Assembly: GCF_000399665.1 (NCBI RefSeq)
Contig: NZ_KB976986.1
Span: 2,105,545 to 2,169,544, forward strand
Length of the DNA stretch: 64,000 nucleotides
Reading direction: 5' to 3'
Origin: Acinetobacter calcoaceticus ANC 3811
GTDB lineage: Bacteria > Pseudomonadota > Gammaproteobacteria > Pseudomonadales > Moraxellaceae
Part shown: in pieces, positions 57,540-64,000 of the stretch
Numbering within the stretch: position 1 is the stretch's first letter
Layout: each line of letters opens with the position of its first letter
The notes under the pieces: generated by a model
What the model was told of the DNA's origin: nothing
The model's input: the letters and a program-made list of their open reading frames with translations, nothing else
The model's database searches: none
Position numbers and translations under genes: made by a program

Positions 57540-59414
57540 ATGGCAATTCCACAACATACGATTGATCAAATTTTAGATCGCACAGATATTGTCGATTTGA
57601 TTGGTCAGCGTGTGAAACTGAAAAAGACGGGACGTACATATTCCGGCTGTTGCCCTTTTCATCAAGAAAAATCCCCATCGTTCCATGTCTATCGTGACAA
57701 GCAGTATTATCACTGCTTTGGGTGTCAGGCCAACGGTAACGCGATCCGTTTTCTCATGGATATTGATAACCGAAATTTTATAGATGTGATGAAGGAGTTA
57801 TCGAGTAGCGCCGGAGTCGAATTACCTAAAGATAATACTGAAAATAAAAAGCTGTCTTATACCCGCCAGGTTACGAAAGCACCAGTTGCTAAAGCAAATA
57901 CAGCAGAGCCTGTAACTCCAATTCCGCAACAACCAACTGATGAAAACTATAACACGCTTGAACCTGTGTTTTTTGATGACCCATTTGCTCAATTTGAGCA
58001 GCCTTTTAGTTTTGATGAACCAGTTCAAGAAGGTAATTTATATGACTTACTGGAAAATATTGCTCAGTTCTATGAGCATCAATTACCTAATAGTCAAAAG
58101 GCAAAAAATTACTTTAAACAACGTGGCTTAACTAATCAGACTATTCAGTTTTGGCGCTTGGGCTATGCTCCAGAAGACTGGCAACATTTAGAAAAAGCTT
58201 TTCCTTATGATATTGATGGTTTAAAACAACTTGGACTTATCCGTTCAAGCGATAATGGTCGTGATTTTGACTTATTACGTGACCGCGTTATTTTCCCGAT
58301 TCGAGACCCTAAAGGTCGCGTTGTTGGTTTTGGGGGACGTGCTTTAAATGATGAAATCAAACCTAAATACATCAACTCTCCGGACTCAGAAGTATTTCAT
58401 AAGAATCAGCTGCTTTATGGGCTTTATGAAGGTAGAAAACTTAAGTCTAGCGACTGGTTAATGGTTGAAGGCTACATGGATGTCATTGCGCTTCAGCAAT
58501 ATGGCATTACAGGTGCCGTCGCAACTTTAGGGACTGCAAGTAATACAGAACATCTTAATATTTTATTTAAACAAAATAGCCGTATTACCATTGCTTTTGA
58601 TGGTGATGCTGCAGGTCAAAAAGCAGCACGTAGAACATTAGAAATTGCTTTACCACTTCTCAATGATGGGCGCGAACTCAAATTTTTCGTGCTACCGAAT
58701 GACCACGATCCTGACTCTCTTATCCGTCGTGAAGGACTTGAAAATTTCCAGAAGCTATTACAACAGGCCCCTCTTCTGTCTGATTTTGTCTTTGCCCATT
58801 TAACGGGTCAACACGACATTAGCACCCCAGAAGGCAAAAGCTTAGTCATGGGAGAACTCAGAGAACTGACTGAACTATTACCCAAACAGGGCTCTTTCCG
58901 TTATTTACTTAATCAATCTTTCCGTGAAAAACTCGGATTAGGTAAACGTTTTACACCACAAATCAGCCATGATGCCTCGCTCTCATTTAATATTCACACT
59001 AAAGATGAAGACTTCGCGATCGCGATTTTAATGAATCACCCTTTTCTTTATATTCATTTTGAAGGGTTACGTGCCTATATTCAGCAAGATGAATTGTTGG
59101 CAAAAGTTCTGGCTATTTTAAATCGTATTTTTGATGACTTACCAGATGATCAAGAGTTAGCAACTTATTATGTGCTTGGTGCTTGTAGTAGTTATTGTCA
59201 TGAAATTGCCGATATTATGCAAAGAACCAATATACAGGCATTAACACAGGCACCTGAAGTGGCTGACAAGTTAGCTCAAGAATATGCTTTAGGCCTAAAA
59301 GAAAGATACTTACGTCAAAAGCTTAAGTCGCCAATTTCACTGATTGAATCAAGAAATCTAAGACAACAACTCAATGAACTAACAAAACAAATTAGCTTAA
59401 GATTGCTGTCTTAA
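57540..59414 (+). CDS. dnaG: DNA primase
   Basis: This 624-residue primase has the N-terminal zinc ribbon [14 protein letters not shown]...[11 protein letters not shown], the RNA-polymerase-like core with the [16 protein letters not shown] region, and TOPRIM catalytic residues in [11 protein letters not shown] and [14 protein letters not shown]. The C-terminal helicase-binding domain follows. A lower-complexity insert (about residues 105-160, rich in proline, threonine and phenylalanine) separates the zinc domain from the core. It synthesises Okazaki primers. Its stop overlaps the convergent hemA gene by four bases. Confidence 0.95.
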   Translation: MAIPQHTIDQILDRTDIVDLIGQRVKLKKTGRTYSGCCPFHQEKSPSFHVYRDKQYYHCFGCQANGNAIRFLMDIDNRNFIDVMKELSSSAGVELPKDNTENKKLSYTRQVTKAPVAKANTAEPVTPIPQQPTDENYNTLEPVFFDDPFAQFEQPFSFDEPVQEGNLYDLLENIAQFYEHQLPNSQKAKNYFKQRGLTNQTIQFWRLGYAPEDWQHLEKAFPYDIDGLKQLGLIRSSDNGRDFDLLRDRVIFPIRDPKGRVVGFGGRALNDEIKPKYINSPDSEVFHKNQLLYGLYEGRKLKSSDWLMVEGYMDVIALQQYGITGAVATLGTASNTEHLNILFKQNSRITIAFDGDAAGQKAARRTLEIALPLLNDGRELKFFVLPNDHDPDSLIRREGLENFQKLLQQAPLLSDFVFAHLTGQHDISTPEGKSLVMGELRELTELLPKQGSFRYLLNQSFREKLGLGKRFTPQISHDASLSFNIHTKDEDFAIAILMNHPFLYIHFEGLRAYIQQDELLAKVLAILNRIFDDLPDDQELATYYVLGACSSYCHEIADIMQRTNIQALTQAPEVADKLAQEYALGLKERYLRQKLKSPISLIESRNLRQQLNELTKQISLRLLS

Positions 59415-60694
59415 TGTTTTGGCTTACGCTCATGATCAAACACATCCTGTAAATGCTGTTGTAGCCATTCTAAATAATCAGGATTTTCTGCCTTGGCAGC
59501 TTCACGTAGCAAAATAGATGTCGGATGCATCAGCTTTTGCGTCAAACGATGCGCGAATTGCTGCAATACTTGTTCAGCATTTTCACCATGATGCAAAGCC
59601 TCTAATGCATGCGTAAGCTCTTGTTGGCTAATTTCTTCACTATGTTGGCGGTAAGCGTGAATTGTACTGCCAGCCTCTTTAACTTTTTGATGAGTAATTA
59701 GCTGGGTAGCTAACTGATTAACCATGACTTCTGCTTCAACAGCAGCCTGGCGTCGTTGAGCAAGGTTCTCATCGATCACGCTTTGTAAATCATCAACACC
59801 ATACAAATAGACGCCATCAAGTGCTTCAACTTTAGGATCTATATCACGAGGCACTGCTAAATCAACCATTAACATTTGTTGATAGCGACGTTTCTTTAAC
59901 GCAGCCTTAACATCTGGATAAGCAATAACTTGATATAAACTCCCAGTACAACTCGACACAACATCAGCACGATACAAATTTTCAGCCAATGCTGCAAAAT
60001 CAATAATTTCAACTTCAACTTGATGTGAAATCTCTTGAGCCAATTGGTCAGCACGCTCACGGCTACGATTACAAATAATAATTTTAGCGACGCCCATTTC
60101 AGCCAAATGTTTAGCAACCAAACTATTCATTTCACCCGCAGCAACAACCATTACTGTAAGTTTTTCTGGCTTACTAAAGACCTGTAAAGCTAATTGTGCA
60201 ACCGCATACCCCATCGAAACTGCATGACTACCCACCGCCGTTTCGGAACGTACACGTTTAGCTGCATAAAAAGCATATTCAAAAACACTGTTTAATTCAG
60301 GAGAGACGGTTTGAGCTTCTTTAGACAATGCTAAAGCACTTTTAACCTGCCCTAAAATTTGTGGCTCACCTAGCATGAGAGAGTCTAGACCACTCGCCAC
60401 TCGCATTAAATGTGTAATTGCCTGCGTGTTCTCGTAACGATAAACATGATGAATTAAGTGCTGTACATCAATATTATTGGCATCGGCTAACCATTTCAGA
60501 AGGCTTTCGGCATTTTCCGCCATGGCATACACTTCTGTGCGGTTACACGTCGAAACGACCACCAAATCCTTTAAGTTTTGATGATGTTTTTGTTCGGCAA
60601 ACAAACGACTTAATCGCTCTGCATTGAAAGCAATTTTTTCGCGGAGTTCGACAGAAGCTGTTTGATGGTTGACACCCAATGCAAAGAAAGACAT
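59411..60694 (-). CDS. hemA: Glutamyl-tRNA reductase
   Basis: This 427-residue NADPH enzyme starts tetrapyrrole synthesis by reducing Glu-tRNA to glutamate semialdehyde. The N-terminal [17 protein letters not shown] and the catalytic cysteine in [12 protein letters not shown] are present. [11 protein letters not shown], the NADPH-binding [15 protein letters not shown] and the C-terminal dimerisation helix follow. It is divergent from the TPR gene with lolB and ispE after it, the classical order near hemA. Confidence 0.95.
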   Translation of the reverse strand: MSFFALGVNHQTASVELREKIAFNAERLSRLFAEQKHHQNLKDLVVVSTCNRTEVYAMAENAESLLKWLADANNIDVQHLIHHVYRYENTQAITHLMRVASGLDSLMLGEPQILGQVKSALALSKEAQTVSPELNSVFEYAFYAAKRVRSETAVGSHAVSMGYAVAQLALQVFSKPEKLTVMVVAAGEMNSLVAKHLAEMGVAKIIICNRSRERADQLAQEISHQVEVEIIDFAALAENLYRADVVSSCTGSLYQVIAYPDVKAALKKRRYQQMLMVDLAVPRDIDPKVEALDGVYLYGVDDLQSVIDENLAQRRQAAVEAEVMVNQLATQLITHQKVKEAGSTIHAYRQHSEEISQQELTHALEALHHGENAEQVLQQFAHRLTQKLMHPTSILLREAAKAENPDYLEWLQQHLQDVFDHERKPKH

Positions 60695-60782
60695 ATCAGA
60701 TCATCATTTCGCTAAATTTATGCTATTGTGCAACATCGGTGTCATAAAAAGCATTACTTTGGATCAATAAAAATTGCGTCAA

Positions 60783-62492
60783 ATGAATAGCCGTATTAAT
60801 TTTAACGGTGCTTCGATAAGACAGTATTCTACCACATTCTTATTGTTAGGTAGCATGTCCTCGCATGTCTATGCACGTCCTGTGCAAGAGACCTATGCCG
60901 TGCATTCTTTTGATCAGGCATTAGAGCAAACTATGGTCGCTGAATTTGCTCTGGCTTATGATGATATTCCTAACGCTTTGCACAATTACACAGTCCTCGC
61001 AATTAAAAGTAACTCTACTTCAATTAAACAGCGGGCTTTAGACGTTGCTCTTGAATATAATGATTTTCAAGCTGCTTTAAACATTGCTACACATTGGGTA
61101 GCCCAAGAACCCAAAGATGTCCCTGCTTTATTTTATTTGTCACATATCGCTTTAAAAACACATGAATACCAGCTTGCCGCTGAAACATTAGATAAAATTT
61201 TAAAAATAGATCCAACTGCTGATTTAGAACAAATTTTAGCGAGTATCGCCCCAGAAAATGCTCAAGATCGAGATGTATTATTAACAGCTTTACGTTCTAG
61301 TGCAGAAAAAGATAACCCTTCTATTTTAGCGCTCATCGCCAACTTAGAAGCCCAAAATGGCCAATTAGAATCTGCTCTAACCAACATTAACAAAGCATTA
61401 CGCCGACGTCCTAAAGTGACGAGCTTTATTTTAATGAAAGCAAACCTACTCATTGCTCTTAGCGATCAAGAAGGTGCGCTTAAATGGTATGCAAAATCCA
61501 GTCGTAAATATAAGAAAAATTTAGACATTCGTTTAGCTGAAATTCGCTATCTTATACAACTGAATCAATCTCAACTGGCTTTAGAAAAGCTCGAAAACGT
61601 TATAGAAGCCAATCCTAAAGCTGAAGAAGCATTGTTTATTGCAGGCTTAACCAGTATTGATTTAAAGCAATATGACAAAGCAGAACAATATCTTGTTGAC
61701 CTACGAAACTCTGCAAAATATCAAAATGAAGCCTATTACTATTTAGCCATTAATGCAGAACGCAAACAGCATTATGAAACCGCAAAAGCATACTATCGTT
61801 TAGTTGATGGCAGTTTATACGTTGTTTCCAGACGCAATCTGATTGCAATATATGATAAACAAGAAAATTTACATGATGCTTTACGGTTCCTTACTCAAGA
61901 ACGCGTAAATTATCCTCAACATGCAAGTTTCTTATATCAAGCTCAAGCTGAAATCTTAAAGAAAATGGGCAATAAAAAAGCTGCATTAAATTTATTAGAT
62001 GAGGCGATAAAGAATTTACCAGATGATCCGGAACTCATTTACGCAGAAGTTTTATTACTTGATCCATATACTGACCGCGATAAACTCGACAAAACATTAA
62101 AGCAATTATTACAACTTGAGCCTAACAGTCCAACTTACCTCAATGCATATGCTTATACACTAGCCCTGCAAAACCGTAGGTTAAAAGAAGCGCGTCAATA
62201 TGCAGAGCAAGCCTTAGAATATGCGCCAGAACAAGCCTCAATTCTTGATACGCTTGGTTATATTGCATTTTTACAGAATGATTATGAAGCTGCGGCAGAG
62301 GCGTTGGGCAAAGCTTATGAACTTAGCCACAATATAAATATTGGCGTTCGTTATGCTAAAGCATTGTATATGCAAGGATCATTAACTCAATTTAGCGCTG
62401 TGTTACAACAACTGAAACAAAAACATGCCAATGATCCACAATTACAACAGCTTGATGCGTTAATTTTACCTACATCTGCAAAAAAGAGTTAA
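60783..62492 (+). CDS. Secreted tetratricopeptide-repeat protein
   Basis: This is about 569 residues from the ATG at 60783; an in-frame TTG at 60774 and a later ATG near 60855 are alternatives. The N-terminus contains a hydrophobic signal segment (TTFLLLGSMSSHVYA) suggesting export. The rest is a string of TPR units: LQSALTN-like pairs at 190-230, EEALFIAGLTSIDLKQYDKAEQYL, NAYAYTLALQNRRLKEARQYAEQAL and SILDTLGYIAFLQNDYEAAAEALG. It sits just before lolB in the hemA-lolB-ispE cluster, as similar TPR genes do in Pseudomonas. TPR proteins scaffold complexes, here probably periplasmic; partner unknown. Confidence 0.8.
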   Translation: MNSRINFNGASIRQYSTTFLLLGSMSSHVYARPVQETYAVHSFDQALEQTMVAEFALAYDDIPNALHNYTVLAIKSNSTSIKQRALDVALEYNDFQAALNIATHWVAQEPKDVPALFYLSHIALKTHEYQLAAETLDKILKIDPTADLEQILASIAPENAQDRDVLLTALRSSAEKDNPSILALIANLEAQNGQLESALTNINKALRRRPKVTSFILMKANLLIALSDQEGALKWYAKSSRKYKKNLDIRLAEIRYLIQLNQSQLALEKLENVIEANPKAEEALFIAGLTSIDLKQYDKAEQYLVDLRNSAKYQNEAYYYLAINAERKQHYETAKAYYRLVDGSLYVVSRRNLIAIYDKQENLHDALRFLTQERVNYPQHASFLYQAQAEILKKMGNKKAALNLLDEAIKNLPDDPELIYAEVLLLDPYTDRDKLDKTLKQLLQLEPNSPTYLNAYAYTLALQNRRLKEARQYAEQALEYAPEQASILDTLGYIAFLQNDYEAAAEALGKAYELSHNINIGVRYAKALYMQGSLTQFSAVLQQLKQKHANDPQLQQLDALILPTSAKKS

Positions 62493-62496
62493 ATAT

Positions 62497-63075
62497 ATGA
62501 GCAAATTTGCCCAACTGTGCACAGCGATCTGTGGGTCAAGTGTATTATTTCTAACCGGTTGTCAGCATTTTACTCAACCTAAACCAGCGGTTACCCAACA
62601 AGTTCAAGATGAAAAACACTTCAATTTACAAGGTAAAATCGGGGTTCGCACACCACAGCAAACTGGCAGTGCTTTTTTCACATGGGTTCAACAACAAGAT
62701 AATTTTGATATTGAATTAAGCGGTATTTTAGGTGTAGGAAAAACTCAAATCCAGGGTAAACCTGGTGAAGTGAAGTTAAATAGTTCAAAAACTGGATTAA
62801 TTACTGCTGCCTCTCCAGAAGAACTTTTAGAGCGTGCAACGGGTTGGCAAGCACCAATCACTCATTTAACGAGCTGGATTTTGGCCAAACCTGCAACCTT
62901 AAATGCTCAGATCAGTAAAGATAATGAAAATCGTGTAAACCAACTCATTGAAGATGGCTGGACGGTTAATTTCAGCTATGATGGCGAACAAACTTTGCCA
63001 AACAAGCTAGTTTTAAAGCAAGCTCTTGCTGAAGATAAAGAAAACCGTATTACAATGGCCATCCAAAACCGCTAA
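62497..63075 (+). CDS. lolB: Outer-membrane lipoprotein receptor LolB
   Basis: This 192-residue lipoprotein has the lipobox LFLTGCQHF, giving acylated C22. The mature domain contains FNLQGKIGVRTPQQTGSAFFTWVQQQDNFDIEL and ILGVGKTQIQGKPG, matching the LolB fold. A YRLAY-type aromatic loop position is not checkable by eye. LolB accepts lipoproteins from LolA and inserts them in the outer membrane, so it is needed for BamD and BamE above. AAGAG precedes the ATG, four bases after the TPR gene. Confidence 0.92.
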   Translation: MSKFAQLCTAICGSSVLFLTGCQHFTQPKPAVTQQVQDEKHFNLQGKIGVRTPQQTGSAFFTWVQQQDNFDIELSGILGVGKTQIQGKPGEVKLNSSKTGLITAASPEELLERATGWQAPITHLTSWILAKPATLNAQISKDNENRVNQLIEDGWTVNFSYDGEQTLPNKLVLKQALAEDKENRITMAIQNR

Positions 63076-63093
63076 ATCTAATTATATAAATCT

Positions 63094-63927
63094 ATGATTC
63101 GAGTTCCTTCTCCAGCTAAACTCAACCTGTTTTTACATATTACAGGCCGACGCGAAAATGGTTATCATGAGTTACAAACCATTTTCCAACTTATTGATTT
63201 ATATGACTGGATGACATTTACACCGACTTTGGATGAACACATCGAAATTGATGGATTGAGTGAAGTCCAGCCTGAAGACAACCTGATTTATCGGGCTGCT
63301 CAAATTCTAAGACCGCATGCAAAAAAATTCTGCGGTCTACACATCAAAATTGAAAAAAATATTCCAATGGGTGCAGGTCTGGGCGGAGGTTCATCCAATG
63401 CTACCACAACCCTAATTGTGTTAAATCAATTATGGGAATGTGGATTAAATCAGGAACAACTTGCGGACTATGGTGTGAGGCTGGGTGCCGATGTTCCTAT
63501 TTTTATTTATGGTAAAAATGCATGGGCTGAAGGTATAGGTGAACATTTATCATTCATAGACTTAGATCAAAAACAGTTCATTATTTTAAAACCTGATTGT
63601 TTTATCAGCACTCAATTGCTTTTTTCACAAAAAACATTGACAAGAGACTCTAAGACCACTAAATTTTGCGCCTATCAGTTAGAACCTTCTAATTTTGGAA
63701 ATAACTTTGAGCCATTAGCTCGGCAGTTATACCCTGAAGTAGAAGAAGCAATGCGATATTTAGATCAGTTTGGTCAAGCAAAGCTTACAGGTACAGGTGC
63801 TTGTGTTTTTATTGAAGTAACGAATGAAATGAATATTGATGAAATTCTTAACCATTCACCATGTAAATCTTACTTGGTAAATAGTTTAAAAGAATCTCCT
63901 CTTAATCATTTTAAGGTTACATGTTAG
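63094..63927 (+). CDS. ispE: 4-diphosphocytidyl-2-C-methyl-D-erythritol kinase
   Basis: This 277-residue GHMP kinase acts in the MEP isoprenoid pathway. It begins IRVPSPAKLNLFLHITGRRENGYHELQT, with the substrate motif, then the ATP loop PMGAGLGGGSSNATT and a late KLTGTGACVFIE phosphate loop. It follows lolB by 18 bases. The first two bases of the tRNA-Gln gene are the last two bases of its TAG stop codon. Confidence 0.95.
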   Translation: MIRVPSPAKLNLFLHITGRRENGYHELQTIFQLIDLYDWMTFTPTLDEHIEIDGLSEVQPEDNLIYRAAQILRPHAKKFCGLHIKIEKNIPMGAGLGGGSSNATTTLIVLNQLWECGLNQEQLADYGVRLGADVPIFIYGKNAWAEGIGEHLSFIDLDQKQFIILKPDCFISTQLLFSQKTLTRDSKTTKFCAYQLEPSNFGNNFEPLARQLYPEVEEAMRYLDQFGQAKLTGTGACVFIEVTNEMNIDEILNHSPCKSYLVNSLKESPLNHFKVTC

Positions 63928-64000
63928 GGGCGTCGCCAAGTGGTAAGGCACCGGGTTTTGATCTCGGCATCCGTTGGTTCGAATCCAGCCGCCCCTGCCA
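63926..64000 (+). tRNA. tRNA-Gln (TTG)
   Basis: AGGGGCGTCGCCAAGTGG starts the gene, the anticodon loop TTTTGAT gives anticodon TTG, the T-arm is GTTCGAATC, and the acceptor closes CGCCCCT with an encoded GCCA ending at the final base of the window. The 75-base form includes the CCA. It begins at 63926, inside the ispE stop codon. Confidence 0.95.

Overview
The window looks like an ordinary core-chromosome stretch of an Acinetobacter species, most likely from the A. baumannii/calcoaceticus group. The evidence is low GC, strongly A/T-biased third positions, and gene arrangements and proteins known from that genus: hemA/lolB/ispE with a tRNA-Gln, a pilT-pilU pair beside the YggS gene, BamD with a long C-terminal tail, and tandem PF10118 hydrolases. 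Species is inferred from protein recognition only; no database was searched. I see no prophage, insertion sequence, CRISPR array, integrase, toxin-antitoxin pair or defence island.

Left part (1-24.2 kb): the hemB 3' end, a ThiO-like oxidase, a TIGR01777 epimerase, a small membrane protein, a likely structured small RNA (about 2.82-2.99 kb), VOC and OsmC proteins, sbcD-sbcC, uppP, the YggS gene divergent from pilT-pilU, fur divergent from bamE, a divergent NSS-like transporter coupled to rnfH, a bacteriohemerythrin, a YafJ-type amidotransferase, an OlsB-like acyltransferase, argB, a phosphohexomutase, dut, rep, and an OmpA-type lipoprotein.

Middle part (24.4-46.9 kb): a YihG-like acyltransferase with a pore-less voltage-sensor-like protein, the minCDE operon, a PA4642-family protein, a LysE exporter, ftsK, trxB, an ABM monooxygenase, the two N-end-rule transferases aat and bpt, rimI, two paralogous PF10118 proteins, the str operon (rpsL-rpsG-fusA-tuf, minus strand), an EcsC-family protein, a FabB-like synthase and hemJ.

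Right part (47-64 kb): an orphan Vgr-related metallopeptidase-like protein, nadE translationally coupled to an unknown helical protein, two tRNA-Met genes flanking a truncated flavodoxin-reductase-type remnant, rnpB, coaD with a ferredoxin gene, smpB, a flavodoxin, rluD-pgeF divergent from bamD, dnaG, hemA, a TPR protein, lolB, ispE and a tRNA-Gln that overlaps the ispE stop codon and ends on the last base of the window.

Most genes are housekeeping: envelope assembly (bamD, bamE, lolB, uppP), division and chromosome segregation (min, ftsK), translation (str operon, smpB, rnpB, rimI, rluD), DNA replication and repair (dnaG, rep, sbcCD, dut) and haem synthesis (hemA, hemB, hemJ). I did not find a convincing new multi-gene system. 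The least explained items are small: the structured intergenic RNA near 2.9 kb, a 20-codon ORF with a strong ribosome-binding site between rpsG and fusA, hairpins and an inverted repeat around the str promoter and gene junctions, the tRNA-Met duplication with a gene remnant, the repeated motif in the BamD tail, and the pore-less voltage-sensor-like protein.
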